Below the pieces are notes generated by a model. It was not told the DNA's origin. It saw nothing but the letters and a program-made list of their open reading frames with translations, and did no database searches. Below are positions 11,354-23,975 of a DNA stretch of 64,000 bases, piece by piece. The DNA is from Sphaerolaimus hirsutus. Its lineage: Eukaryota > Nematoda > Chromadorea > Monhysterida > Sphaerolaimidae. The position numbers were made by a program, and so were the translations under genes. The DNA lies in the NCBI GenBank assembly GCA_964036195.1, contig OZ038451.1:11970529-12034528 (forward strand), read 5' to 3'. The first letter of the stretch is position 1. Each line of letters starts with the position of its first letter.

Positions 11354-14300
11354 ATGTCAGAAATGGATATCGAATTTGAGATTGAGGTAAAATCTTTCTT
11401 AAATACCATCTTTGCATCCTTGATATTTACATCAAAGCCTCAATTCACTTTTCATTCATAGAGTCTACGCTCAAAGGTTGTGGAAGTCTTCGAAACCCAC
11501 TTAGATTCTATCACAGACAAGCAAACGACACATCTGCAACAAGAAACACAGGAGTTATTAGACAAAGCCGCAACAATTTCCGCTGAGCCAAAGAGTGAAC
11601 ACAGACTTTTCAAACCAAAAATTTTCAAGGCGAGACCCTCACTTCTGACGTGAGTATTTTTTTAAAAATTTCTAAGTGTCCCTTTTAAAATTTGCTTCCT
11701 AAAAGTACATCCAATTTTTCAGGGTTTTGCTAGATTCAAATCAGCTGAGAGCCCTGTATAATTTCTTCCTAGCTGGTTTGGTGCTGATGAAGATTGGGTC
11801 ATTTGTAAATGATGCATTTGAAAGTGGCTAGTATGTTTCTATATTTTTACATTTCTTGTAAAACTTCCTTACTATCTGTATTTAATGTATCAGATTTATG
11901 TGATTAGTATGATAAAAATCAGCTTCAGATTTCAAGAATTTCAACTGATTGCATGGAATATGCACAAATTGCACCATACACTTGGAATATGGATTCTGAT
12001 GTTTTTGTCTGCCTTACTTATGTATGTCATGTTTTTCCACTGGAGCCAGAGGAAATCTGTACCAGGTGTGATCATTTAACACCCAAAGAGGTAAGTTTCA
12101 CATAAATATCACTCATATTGTACAAGTATTCATTTTCAGGACAAACTGAGTATGGTCTGGTTATCTGCATACACGGGCTGTATATTTTCAGTCTTGTTGC
12201 ATTTCCTACAATGGCAATCTTCCAATGTGACCTCCCACCAGCATGTTCATATATTATAAATGTGGAAAATATCAGATTAATTATGAAATGGCACTCATTT
12301 TTCAGAGAGAGCTTTCCATTAGCCTTGGCTTGGAAGAGACACAAGAGCTGTAAACGTGTTCTGTTTTGCCTAAAACACTTGTTAATTCATATCCAAAAAG
12401 AATATATTTCAGGTGAAAACGATATAGATGACAATGTCAAATTTCCAAAGTTGTCATGCCCAACCTTTGACAAGTACATCTATTTCCTGTTTGCACCAAC
12501 ATTGTTGTACAGAGACAGCTATCCAAGTTATGTATTTATTTTTATCTCATTTATCATATAATTATCAATCTCAAGTTTTTTCTACAGAACACACAAGATC
12601 AGATGGTCATTTGTATTTTCCCATTTTGCGCAAGCATTTGGCTGTATTCTCTATGCGAGTTACATATTGACAAATTTTACAATTCCTGAGTTCAAGGTGA
12701 ATCTCAAAGTCTGATAACATTTCACAGGGCATTCATTTTAAGCAAACATATTTTCAAATGTGCAGGATTTCAGCCGATCAAATGCAACACTGAGATTCTT
12801 TGTGGCCAAAACGTTTAAATGCGCGCTGGCTGGATTTTCCTGTCAAATGCTGCTTTTCTGGGGTCTGGTCCACTGCTGGCAAAATGCATTCTGTGAAATG
12901 CTCCGATTTGCTGACAGGCACTATTATAACGTTGGGAATGTTGGGCTTTTGCCTTTTGTGTGTTTTCTGTCCACGATAAGGAAAAATTGATTTTTGATTT
13001 GCAAGTGTCATTTCGTGTTTTTACACGCATCGCTCCTTCTTTACCAGAGCAAAGTGCTCACGGCTAGTGATGGAAAAGCGCCATGGCGCTGGCGCCTGGC
13101 GCTAGCGCCAGAGCAAAAAGCGCCATGGCGCTCTTGGCGCTTGGCGCCAAAGTCCTGGCGCTTTTTCCATCACTACTCACGGCGCTTCACCGATCAATAC
13201 GATAGTTGACAACACGTCATGAACAGTGTTACGGGTCGACGAAGCCACTTTTAAGTTAAATCTTTACAACGATACCAACCAATGCTCCGCAACAATACGA
13301 CAATTTCCGAACTGCGTAGAAAAGTGTTTTGTCGGCGAAAAGCACTTCACACAGTTTGCAGTGTGAAGCAGAGTTGCGAAAGTGTATTTACACTTACCCG
13401 AAATACCCGGGTAAATGGGTATTTATATTTACATTTACACTTTACACTATCATAAAATACCCGTACACTTTTTTTACACTTTCCTGGGCAAAATACCCGG
13501 GTACAGAGAGTGTATTTTTTCTTTCAGATGGCCCTGTTTTATGCTTTTGAGAAATCAGTAAAATATCAACACTGAAAAAGTGCCATTATTAGGCAACTTC
13601 ATACCACTAAATTTGTTACAGTCTGAAATGTTTCATAAATGGCAGTAAAATGTGAAATGATCAATGAAAATGATAGATAAATTGATCTAAAGGTGAAAAC
13701 AGTGCTGTTTTCTAATGCTCAACAGTGATAGCTCTTTCTAAAAAAATTTTTACACATACACTTTTTTACACTTTCCTGGGTATTTTAAAAATACCTTACA
13801 CTTTTGGTATCCATACTTAATGGTTGGAAAGTGTATTTACGCTTACACTTACACTTTCCAAAAATACCAGTATTTTAACAACTCTGGTGTGAAGCGCTGT
13901 GAGTGAAGTAAACGTGTAGTTGACTAAAGTGTCATTCGCTTCACGATTCCTATCTTCCTGTGCATTGGATGAAAGGATTTGAACGAAAACACATTTTCCA
14001 GGAATGGTGGAACTCTACGAGAATGTCCAGCTTCTACAGGGATTGGAATTTGGTGGCTTACGAATGGTTGAGAGCTTACGTCTACCATGATATTTCCACA
14101 GTGAGCTTGATCATATTTCCTGTTTTCCAAAAAATCCCAAAAATTGATATTGAACGCTGGTAGTCCTCCAGTGTCATCCATAAATTAGCTAAACAAGCCC
14201 GGCAGCGAGATTCGTTCAATTGTAAATGTATGAATATTTACCTTATTTTCTCGAATTACCACCCCCTCAAAATTTGCCGGGGATATTTCGACGAAACCAA

Positions 14301-15274
14301 CCCGTAGACAAATTTTTCCCGTAAGATTTAATCTTCCACTTTTTTCACTCAGGTTGTCGGCGACAAAAAAGGCAAATGGTTGGGAACAGTGCTTGTGTTC
14401 TTTCTCTCGGCCTTGGTACACGACTATTGGTTTACAACAGCTTTGCGGATTTTCTATCCATCAATTTTCATCCTCTACTTTATTTTCGGTCGTGAGTTCA
14501 ACTTAATACTTTGTGTATTTTGAATACCGTATTTCTTCGAAATACCCACCTTAAAAGTCTAATTTTATAGACGCCTATACATGTCGGTTATTGTTGCTCT
14601 TTTCTACGTCTGCGTACGCTACAAACAACGATCGGGGACGGGAGTTAAAAAAATTGACGCGAATAATATACCCCCCTCGAAATACCCCCGCCCCTGATTA
14701 ACCCCCGCCCCCTCAAAATTTGCATTCTGAAAAAAACTGGGGGCATTTCGAGGAAATACAGTTAGTGTCCGGAGTTATTTTTGGACAAACAGTTTTGCTG
14801 GTGGGGTTATTCAAGGGTACAGTTGCTCTCATCAGAATTTTTGCTAAGACACACTGTGGATTTGTTTCAACTGTGTGAATTTCAAAATTAGACTATGACC
14901 ATGCCTGTTTTCTAAAAAGGTTCCGAAATTATTCATAAACATCACAGCCATACTTTTCTTCACGTCCCGGGTTATCAAAGCGGACACAGCGTGGAATGTG
15001 ATGATGTTTGCTAATTTGATGTTTGGAAATGGTTTATGGATGACCTTATACAGCAGTGAATGGTACGCGAGAAAAAACTGCCCTCCTGTTTATGTGAGTT
15101 CAAGATAGATATGGTTAATGTTATAGCGACTAAGAATTAATTTATTGAATGACTGCGGATATGTCATTCAAAACCACATTTTGGCATCAAAATGCAAATG
15201 ACTGAAACAAATTATTCTCGCATTTGCAGACTGATTTCAGAGATATGATAATTCCACGTTCATGGACATGCTGA
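11354..15274 (+). CDS. SOAT: Sterol O-acyltransferase (ACAT/SOAT, MBOAT family), complete
   Basis: It esterifies cholesterol or other sterols with acyl-CoA in the ER membrane. I model 12 coding exons: 11354-11386, 11462-11649, 11723-11830, 11908-12065, 12140-12349, 12413-12531, 12598-12696, 12766-12930, 14002-14100, 14353-14514, 14920-15093, 15230-15274, about 519 residues (human SOATs are 522-550). Landmarks in order: FKARPSLLT before the first membrane segment, MKWHSFFRE, YIYFLFAPTLLYRDSYP, HCWQNAFCEMLRFADR, YYN-EWWNST (the FYxDWWN motif, here with Glu for Asp, split by an intron), SALVHDYW with the catalytic His, LYSSEWYARKNCP, and IPRSWTC at the C-terminus. Some donors are weak: exon 4 ends at GTGTGA; exon 6 ends either at TAT/GTATTT or, by spacing to human, 4 nt earlier with no GT. 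Intron 5 (63 bp) is in frame and open. The start may be further upstream: an acceptor-like TTGTTGCAG precedes 11231. Confidence 0.95.
13065..13175. mobile_element. A-family hAT MITE (111 bp) in SOAT intron 8
   Basis: The termini are TAGTGATGGAAAAGCGCC and TTTTTCCATCACTA, flanked by the perfect 8-bp duplication CTCACGGC (13057-13064 and 13176-13183). The body is almost only GGCGCC, GCGCCATGGCGC and TAGCGCC words. Confidence 0.95.
13369..13886. mobile_element. C-family hAT element in SOAT intron 8
   Basis: The termini are CAGAGTTGCGAAAGTG and TTTTAACAACTCTG, flanked by the perfect 8-bp duplication GTGTGAAG (13361-13368 and 13887-13894). The arms carry TTTACACTT and AAATACCCGGG words instead of the ACGTAAA words of other C copies. 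Confidence 0.9.
14525..14764. mobile_element. F-family fold-back element in SOAT intron 10
   Basis: The left end is TACCGTATTTCTTCGAAATAC and the right end is TTTCGAGGAAATACAG. C-rich words (AAATACCCCC and similar) lie between. The target looks like TA. Confidence 0.75.
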
Positions 15275-15358
15275 GGAATTCCGAATTAGTGAATTTTTCC
15301 CGTATTATATAATAGGCTAAAATGTCAGGTGACACGATGTGTGTTTAAATGGAATTAT

Positions 15359-15364
15359 AATAAA
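15359..15364 (+). terminator. Poly(A) signal AATAAA for SOAT
   Basis: A canonical AATAAA sits 85 nt after the SOAT stop codon, before the M-family element begins at 15428. Confidence 0.6.
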
Positions 15365-15427
15365 ATACAGATAAAGTAGAAGGGTTTCAACAAGTAAAAG
15401 TGGAAAGGTTCCGACACAAAATACATG

Positions 15428-16885
15428 TAAACACCTTCCCGGACAAGTTCACCACCCACTTTTTTATTTCACGTCAGATGCAATATCTCTGGCTATGGGA
15501 ACCGTATAAAGCTACTATTTGGTTGGTATATAGTCCTAACACTCCGCTACTCTGTATTAATGGGGCGAGGTGCGGCGACTCACTACAGAGTGGGTCGCCC
15601 TACATGCAAACATTTTTTTGGCTTTTTCGGTGTCCCAAACAAGTTCACCACTCACTTGATTGGCTACACTACGAGGGCTATATCTCCAGCTGTGTGAGCG
15701 ATAGAAAGCTGAAATTTGGGGGATGTCTTGCAAACAACCCCCTCTCACAATTCATCGGTGGGTGGCCGCCAACGACCCACTACAGCATGGGTTGCCGCAT
15801 ATAAAGTTGTTCATTTTTTAAAAACAACCTAAGTCTCCCCAAACAAGTTCGCCATCCGTCTGCATTATAAAAAAATGTTGTGAGAATATACCTGATATAA
15901 AATTAAATAAAATTTGCACCCTAGTTCTGCTCATTAAAAATTTTTCAGTAGGGCACCCACCCCGTCCCATAAACAGCAGACTGAAAATTCCACTTTAAAC
16001 CAATTTTTTGTTCCACACTTAAAAAGTTGGTTTACAAAGTTCACTAGGGAAGGGTTTAAGGTTCAAAGTTATGTAAACAACATAACCTCTAAAATGCCTG
16101 CATAAGGAAATTTATTTGGGGTGAATGAAAAAATGGAAATTTTGTCAAATTTTGTTCCTGTGATGATGTCATTATGACACCATAATTTTCACCCCAAATA
16201 AATTTCCTTATGGAGGCATTTTAGAGGTCATGTTGTTTACGTAACTTTGAACATTGGACCCTTCCCTAATGAACTTTGTAAACCAACTTTTTAAGTGTGA
16301 AACAAAAAATTGGTTTAAAGTGAAATATTCGGCCAGCTGTTTATGGGATGGGGTGGGTGCCCTACTGAAAAATTCTTAATGAGAAGAATTAGGGTTCAAA
16401 TCTGACTCAATTTTATACCAGGTTTGTTCTCACAACATTTTTTATAATGCAGTTTGATGGCAAACTTGTTTGGGACGCTTGGGTTGTTTTGAAAAAAATG
16501 AACAACTGTACATGCAGCAATGCATACTGTAGTGGGTCGCTGGCAGGCAGCCCCACTGGTGTATTGTAAGGGGGGTTGTTAGCAAGACATCCCCCAAATT
16601 TCAGCGTCATACCAGCCTCACAGCTGGAGATACAACCCTTGAAGTGTAGCTAATCAAGTGGGTGGTGAACTTGTTTGGGACAGCAAAAAAGCCAAAAAAA
16701 TTGTTGCATATAGGGCAACCCACGCTGCAGTGGGTCGCCCCACCTCCCCCCATTGAAGCAGAGTAGGGGGGTGTTACAACTTTATATATTCAAAGTTTCA
16801 GCTTTATAACACCCCCACAGAAGGAGATATTACATCCGAAGTGAAAAAAAAAATTGGGTGGTGAACTTGTCCGGGAAGGTGTTTA
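15428..16885. mobile_element. M-family 1.46-kb fold-back (near-palindromic) element
   Basis: The termini are TAAACACCTTCCCGGACA and TGTCCGGGAAGGTGTTTA. The two arms are inverted repeats over most of their length (for example AGTTCACCACCCACTT against AAGTGGGTGGTGAACT-type words), meeting near TTTGTTCCTGTGATGATGTC at about 16160. A second member is at 61108-63001. Flanks AATACATG and AATACAGT suggest a degraded target duplication. The right half is copied again in the tandem duplication that follows. Confidence 0.8.
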
Positions 16886-16917
16886 AATACAGTGATGCAA
16901 AGGTATTCCTGGGTAGT

Positions 16918-16998
16918 AGTGATGTAACAGCGCCAAACCAAAAAGCGCCATGGCGCTTGGCGCTATAAGTCTGTGGCGCCATTGGCGCTTGGCACCAT
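16918..16998. mobile_element. A-family element, first duplicated copy
   Basis: TAGTGATGTAACAGCGCC is followed by GCGCCATGGCGCTTGGCGC words. The right terminus is degraded. The twin is at 18198-18278. Confidence 0.6.
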
Positions 16999-18197
16999 GC
17001 CCAGAGTTGTTAAAAGTACTGAACTTTTTTCAAAATATACGTAAACGTAAAGTAGTTCTTTAAAGCATACGTTAGGCATACCGACAAATCTATGCTTTTC
17101 CTACTTTTTTTGTGAAAGGTAGGTCCTTTAAGTTTTCAATTTGACTTAGATATTTGATTTTGAAAAAAAGGTACATAAATATTTGCGGTGGTAGAGTATA
17201 ATGTTCGCCGAGTATAGCAACGTCCATCGCTACACAAACTAGTATACATGTAGCTGCGATGCAAACTGTGTGCGACCAATATATACATCATGTACATTGT
17301 GTACATCATGTACATAATTCCAGATTGGGGTATTTCGAGTGGGGGTTTATTTTTTCCCCAGCTCAAAAACACCTGGGGTATTTCAAGGGGGGGGGGGTAA
17401 TTCAAGGAAAAAATGGAAATTTTGTCAAATTTTGTTCCTGTGATGATGTCATTATGACACCATAATTTTCACCCCAAATAAATTTCCTTATGGAGGCATT
17501 TTAGAGGTCATGTTGTTTACGTAACTTTGAACATTGGACCCTTCCCTAATGAACTTTGTAAACCAACTTTTTAAGTGTGAAACAAAAAATTGGTTTAAAG
17601 TGAAATATTCGGCCAGCTGTTTATGGGATGGGGTGGGTGCCCTACTGAAAAATTCTTAATGAGAAGAATTAGGGTTCAAATCTGACTCAATTTTATACCA
17701 GGTTTGTTCTCACAACATTTTTTATAATGCAGTTTGATGGCAAACTTGTTTGGGACGCTTGGGTTGTTTTGAAAAAAATGAACAACTGTACATGCAGCAA
17801 TGCATACTGTAGTGGGTCGCTGGCAGGCAGCCCCACTGGTGTATTGTAAGGGGGGTCGTTAGCAAGACATCCCCCAAATTTCAGCGTCATACCAGCCTCA
17901 CAGCTGGAGATACAACCCTTGAAGTGTAGCTAATCAAGTGGGTGGTGAACTTGTTTGGGACAGCAAAAAAGCCAAAAAAATTGTTGCATATAGGGCAACC
18001 CACGCTGCAGTGGGTCGCCCCACCTCCCCCCATTGAAGCAGAGTAGGGGGGTGTTACAACTTTATATATTCAAAGTTTCAGCTTTATAACACCCCCACAG
18101 AAGGAGATATTACATCCGAAGTGAAAAAAAAAATTGGGTGGTGAACTTGTCCGGGAAGGTGTTTAAATACAGTGATGCAAAGGTATTCCTGGGTAGT

Positions 18198-18278
18198 AGT
18201 GATGTAACAGCGCCAAACCAAAAAGCGCCATGGCGCTTGGCGCTATAAGTCTGTGGCGCCATTGGCGCTTGGCACCAT
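18198..18278. mobile_element. A-family element, second duplicated copy
   Basis: Same sequence as 16918-16998. Its right edge holds the ACCATGCC target used by the neighbouring C element. Confidence 0.6.
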
Positions 18279-18281
18279 GCC

Positions 18282-19307
18282 CAGAGTTGTTAAAAGTACT
18301 GAACTTTTTTCAAAGTATACGTAAACGTAAAGTAGTTCTTTAAAGCATACGTTAGGCATACCGACAAATCTATGCTTTTCCTACTTTTTTTGTGAAAGGT
18401 AGGTCCTTTAAGTTTTCAATTTGACTTAGATATTTGATATTGAAAAAAAGGTACATAAATATTTGCGGTGGTAGAGTATAATGTTCGCCGAGTATAGCAA
18501 CGTCCATCGCTACACAAACTAGTATACATGTAGCTGCGATGCAAACTGTGTGCGACCAATATATACATCATGTACATTGTGTACATCATGTACATAATTC
18601 CAGATTGGGGTATTTCGAGTGGGGGTTTATTTTTTCCCCAGCTCAAAAACACCTGGGGTATTTCAAGGGGGGGGGGGTAATTCAAGGGGGGGGGGTAAAT
18701 CGAGGAAATACAGTATGCACTTTCACAAAAATAAAAATATTTAAAAAAGAAAAGGCGGAGTCGCGTACAAACGAGGAATGTTTTTTCCCGAAATCTTTTT
18801 TCGTTTTTGCTGGTATTATTTTTGTTTTATTGATGATGACGTCATGATGGAGTGTTTCCTTCAGAAAAATGCATAGCTTGCGGTCCGCCGAGTATACAGA
18901 AAACATAAAGTAATTTTTTTTAACTTTTACTCATGAGTAAAATACTTATCCCCTTAGAAAACGTAAAAGTGATTATTTTTTCTGGATTTTGCCCAAATTT
19001 TCACTCAAAATCACTAATTTCCGTACCTTGTTGATGATTTTTACCTTCAAATTCACTAGTTTGTGTGTTTTGTGGCTATTTGCAACAATTTGTCCCCAAT
19101 TTTTCGCTTTTTTCTCCCTTTTTTCCACATCTATGACTTGAAAAAGCCTATAACAAAGACTATCTGAAATACGTTTTCTGCACTCGAGTACTTTGTAAAA
19201 GTATACGTAAAAGCGAGTACAGGTACTTAAGTATACGTAAACGCATTTACTCTGTACTCGAGTATATGTACTTTTTGAGTAAACGTAAATATGTATTAAC
19301 AACTATG
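18282..19307. mobile_element. C-family hAT element with nested F element
   Basis: The termini are CAGAGTTGTTAAAAGTAC and TATTAACAACTATG, flanked by the perfect 8-bp duplication ACCATGCC (18274-18281 and 19308-19315). Both arms carry GTATACGTAAACGTAAA and CTCGAGTA words. An F arm (about 18600-18714, ending CGAGGAAATACAG) lies inside. The left half is also present at 17002-17410 through the tandem duplication. Confidence 0.9.
18840..18896. repeat. Short dispersed segment shared with 21537-21592
   Basis: Both places carry a diverged copy of the same block (AAAAATGCATAGC, then TGCGGTCCGC, then AGTATA or a near variant). The function is unknown. Confidence 0.5.
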
Positions 19308-19316
19308 ACCATGCCC

Positions 19317-19423
19317 ATGAAAAGCGCCATGGCGCTTTTGGCGCATGGCGCTATTTTTGCCTGGCGCCAGGAACTAAATGCCTGGCGCTTGGCGCCAAAG
19401 TCCTGGCGCTTTTTACATCACTA
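19317..19423. mobile_element. A-family element
   Basis: GAAAAGCGCCATGGCGC opens it and GCGCTTTTTACATCACTA closes it. No target duplication is visible; it abuts the C element target site. Confidence 0.65.
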
Positions 19424-20116
19424 TACTACACTACAGGTCAAACAAATTTCTCTCCAAATTATTTGTACACGAAACCAGGGTGGGAAATGCAAATAAATTA
19501 ACGCTTATCATTTCAAATTGTTTGTCACTTCTCGCTGTGAAACACGTGATAATAAAACCGTAAAATAATTTGATATCTTGTTTATTTGTACTAGTAATTA
19601 CGTCGCCGTGGGAGGTTGATTTGACAGAACTGTTTACCTATTTGACTGAACATTATGGTGTTATTTGCACACTCTTAAGACATGGACAATCAGCTGGTAA
19701 AAACTTCATTCCAGATGACACATTTAGTTTCATGCAGATGCATCGATGTTAAATAGTCTTTAACACTTAATTTGTCACAACTTAAATGTAAAACTTTATG
19801 AAACATTTGCATTTATCACACTGCTAAAATAGCTCTATTCACGCCTGCGCCGCACAGAGCGAAATAAAAATACTTCCGCTGCCATCCCTGCTTACTTGTT
19901 GGGAGCGACACATATTTACCCCACCCACACTTTTCAGTGCTATGCTGCACAGCCCTCTGAAGATGCCAACAGTGGCATGGTCGTTGTCGGAGCCAGAAAC
20001 ATGGCCACTTTTCATCAATCATCACTCAAAGTCACATTCTTATAATTTTGTAAATTAACTTTTGCGAGGTTCCAACAACGCGCACGTTAGATACTGTTTA
20101 TAAGAGAAGGTACAGA

Positions 20117-21537
20117 TAGTGATGGAAAAGCGCTTTTGGCACTTGGCGTTAATTTGCTGTGGCGCAATTGGCGCTTGGCTCTGGGGTTCGTAAAAGCGCG
20201 TTGGCGCTTTTGGCGCTTGTCGCTATTTTTGCCTGGCGCCAGGAAAGAATGCCTGGCGTTGGCGCTTTGCGCTAGCGCCAAAGTACAAAGCGCCATGGTG
20301 CTTGGCGCCATTTCTCCCTGGCGCCACTGGCGCTTGGCGCTGGGGCTCGGAAAAGCGCCATGGCGCTTTTCCGAACCCCAGCGCCAAGAGCCAATGGCGC
20401 CAGAGCAAAAGGGCGCCAAGCGCCAAAAGCGCCATGGCGCTTTTCTAGACCACGGCACCAAGCGCCAATGGCGCCAGAGGATATTGGCGCCAAGCGCCAA
20501 TAGCGCCTGCGCCAAAATTTTTTTGCTTCTCATATTTATATGCGGCCATGCTGATGCACTGCTATTAATTTGTTTTTGGCTCAAGATACATGTCAACTGC
20601 AGTCACTTCTGTTCTTGTTGTCTTGATATTTTGCAGCTGGGTGTTTGTGCTAAGCTGAGTATAGCACACCATCTGTAAAAAGTGCTAAAATTTTTAGGTG
20701 TTTTTTTAGTTTTAAGTTTTATTTTTTTGGAATACTTTCGATTTTTCTACTATGATATTGCAGTTTCAAGTTTTGCTAGTCACTTTTGAACACAGGATTT
20801 TGAGGTTTCAAATTTTGGATTGCCATTGTTGGAATGGCTTCAGAAAGTGATTCCACACCCTGTAAAATCAAGTGTCAAATGTCAAGAAGTAAATGTGATG
20901 TAAAATGTCAATCAAAATAAAATAGAAAAATTTTTGATTCAACTTTTGACAGTTCACATGACACTTAACAAAGTTGTATTTATGAAATATTGGATGATGT
21001 TTATTACTCAACTTTACACTTTACAATCACTTTATACTTACTTACTGCAAGGAAGGAGCTCAGTATAGTGATTGAGCTAAAACCTATGTGAAGAGTGTTA
21101 CCAGTCCAATGAATAGTCACATAAAGCCTTACATAATTCGGATTAGATGGGACAAATGTTAAATACCGATGCAATCACAAGGAAATTGTTTAAAAAGTAA
21201 TCAAGAATAGGGTATGTTGATCTGGGAATACACTGACAGTAGCACATATAAATACTTATGTAAATTATACTTAACAGGTTTTTCTGCATTAAATAATGAT
21301 GAATTTTGAGTACTTCATGGCACTTTTTTGGCGCTTTTTAAAACACCAGCGCCAAGCGCCAATGGCACCACGGCGTCATAGCGCCAAGCGCCAAAAGCGC
21401 CATGGCGCTTTTCCAAACCCCAGCGCCAAGCGCCAATGGCGCCACAGCAAAAAGGCGCCAAGCGCCAAAAGCGCCATGGCGCTTTTTGCTTTGGCGCTAG
21501 CGCCAGGCGCCAGCGCCATGGCGCTTTTCCATCACTA
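20117..21537. mobile_element. A-family: one long element or two facing copies
   Basis: It opens TAGTGATGGAAAAGCGC and closes GCGCTTTTCCATCACTA. GGCGCC-rich arms of about 400 bp (20117-20515) and 215 bp (21322-21537) surround about 800 bp of AT-rich DNA without a recognisable gene. Flanks do not show an 8-bp duplication, so it may be a composite. Confidence 0.6.
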
Positions 21538-22145
21538 GTCATTATGGAGTATTTCCTTTTGAAAAATGCATAGCGTGCGGTCCGCTGACTATAACAACAA
21601 GCAAAATGCTAATCAAGAACCGCGTGTGTGCTAGCATTCGAAAACTGTACAGATTGAATATTTACTAAATGAACTTGAATATTAAGCCGCCTGAAACTTA
21701 ATTTGCCCGAGATTGTATCTGTGTTTACTACGAAACGAATGGGGACTTTCCCACAAATTTTTCAATTTTAAAGTGCTTCTGTAATGATGAACACATTGAA
21801 ACAGTGATATCTCAAAGTTGGCACAGTTTTGAGGCCTGACGCCATGTTATCTGGCGCTCGTTATCATCCGGCGCCGTTTGTCTGATTGACACCACGGCGC
21901 CATTTTTTCTGGCGTTTTTCCATCACTAAAAAAAGAAGCCAGCTGGTGACCGACCGATCAACTGACAAAGTATTTTATATGCTTTTTGTCATTGAGTGTG
22001 CATTGTTGCTGGCTTAAATCAACACAAATAATAACTATTTATAGGTATTTGGATAAACAGGTACTTGAATTAAATACAGGTACTTGGATCTCACAATAAC
22101 CTATAAGTGACTTTTTGCGTTACTGCCTGTACTCTGTTGTACACC

Positions 22146-22435
22146 TACCGTATTTCTCCGTGTAAAGCACCCCCCCGTGCACAACACCCGGGGTGTTACA
22201 CAGCTGCATAGCACCCCGGGGTGCTATGCTAGGTTGCAAAAAAATCCGTAAAAATGGACCTTATTATGTATGGACATTCCTAGAAAATGGAAGCACGCTG
22301 GCATTTTTACACTCGATATGTACCACAACCCCGTTGACCTAACACCCGGGTGCTATACAAGTTTTCAAAAATGGTTACTGAAAAGCACCTCAATTTTGTA
22401 TAACACCCGGGTGCTTTACACGGAGAAATACGGTA
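22146..22435. mobile_element. F-family element with GTGTAAAGCACC core
   Basis: The termini are TACCGTATTTCTCCG and CGGAGAAATACGGTA. The arms carry GTGTAAAGCACCC, ACAACACCCGG and CCGGGTGCTTTACAC words in place of the usual CGAAATACCCCC. Confidence 0.8.
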
Positions 22436-22811
22436 CTTTTTCACTCTTTAATGGCAAAAGCGAAAATGACCTATTTTAATTTACAACAAAAATTGAAACG
22501 TAAAGCATCAATCTGGCAAATTTATTTACGTGCGTCCATTTTCAAGGCTCTTTTCTTAGGCACCAACGCATTCAATATGCAACAGGTATCCAGCCGCCAT
22601 TTCTCACAATATCCATACACAGTTTCAATCCAATTCGCTCTGAAAGCTTCTGGTCGCTATCAATCGTAAAACTTTGCACGCGCGAGCACATGAATTATTC
22701 CGTACGCCACACCCTTAGCCGGGCATGTGACCCGGCCCCCTGTTTAGATTAAGTAAAGCGAGCCGAGCGAAATGCGCTGCCATTCATGAGATGTGTCGTG
22801 TGGTTTGCAGA

Positions 22812-23193
22812 GTTGTTGAAAGTATTGAACTTTTTTCAAAGTTTACATAAATGTGAACTATTTCTCTTTATACTCACCCCCAGTAAATACAAAAAACGCA
22901 AAATAAATTTTCTTATTGTTTTACCTTTGAGAAAACATTGGTAAAATATCAGAAAATGTAAAAGTGTGTATTTTTTTTAAACATTGTCGCAATTTTCACT
23001 CAAAATCACTCATTTTAAAGCCCATGACAGATTTCAAAAAGGCCAAGCTGAAATATTGTTTCTGTACTTGAGTACAAAAAGTAAATGTAAAAGCAAATAC
23101 AGGTATTTACTCTTTCATACAAATTGAAAATTTACTCAGTACTCAAGTATATGTATTTTGTGAGTAAAAGTAAATATGTTTTAACAACTATGA
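22812..23193. mobile_element. C-family element with degraded target duplication
   Basis: The termini are CAGAGTTGTTGAAAGTA and TTTTAACAACTATG. The flanks GTGGTTTG and ATGGCTTG match at 6 of 8 positions. Confidence 0.7.
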
Positions 23194-23199
23194 TGGCTT

Positions 23200-23970
23200 G
23201 TGGCAGGGGAAACAGGCGGCATGGGAATTTTGTTTCTAAGCACACTACTTGACCCACATTAGCAACAGTCATTTGAGAAATCCATTTTCTATGTGTTTTG
23301 AAGTGTCAATGAACCAAAAATTGTCTGGATTAAGTGACTAATAAATATGTCTATGTTTCAAATTACCTTTCTGCCAACTGCTGGCCTATGGTCAACAGCA
23401 TTATTTATGCACATGTAAACTTAATCATGTTCAACACAAATTATTCATAAATTAATTCTCAGTGCCAGTGACATATCATCTCAAAATTTACCTTTGAATT
23501 ACATTTGACACAACAAATAAATGTGTAATTCAGGTGCATTTTGAAGGTTGAGAAGGTTTTGAAGGTTTGAAGGTATCCATGAGAATAACATGCAGCTATG
23601 TAAAAAATTGTAGAAGTGCAACCATGAAACTACCTATACATGTCATTTGAAAATACCTTTTTAACAACCATTTTTATTAGTTGAAGTTCATAGTTATAAA
23701 TAATCAGAAACCCAAAATATCTTGGCAAAATATAACACATCACAACAACCTCAATGAATGGCACTGCTAAGTGGGCCAATTTTCACAGTGCATTGCATTC
23801 CATTCCATTTGATGTGGCGCAAGCTATGCAATTTTTAAAACACTAGTTTATTGCTTCGTTTATCTTTTGTCTCACCATAATACATCATGCAACAGGTCGA
23901 TTGCACATGGATCCAGCTGATAACTCATGCATGGCAGTCTTTAGTGCACTGCGCTTCCATCTATTTTGCA
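23200..23970. other. AT-rich stretch without a visible gene
   Basis: No splice-supported open frame, RNA gene or clear element terminus was found here. Confidence 0.4.
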
Positions 23971-23975
23971 CAACA

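Larger units (their letters stand above)
16131..18690. repeat. Recent tandem duplication, two 1280-bp units
   Basis: Units 16131-17410 and 17411-18690 are offset by exactly 1280 bp. I noticed only three differences (near 16577/17857, 17036/18316 and 17159/18439). Each unit runs from the centre of the M element through its right arm, an A element, and the left half of a C element with a nested F arm. The rightmost unit is the one continuous with the rest of that C element. Confidence 0.92.

Noticed and set aside
12350-12412. Reading straight through SOAT exons 5 and 6
   Set aside because: The 63-bp stretch is in frame, but it has GTAAAC and TTTCAG borders and encodes a segment absent from other SOATs; an intron is more likely.
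20087-20678. Frames up to 180 codons with APWRFWRLA-type repeats
   Set aside because: They come from GGCGCC/GCCATGGCG words of A elements, open in many frames because the words contain no stops.
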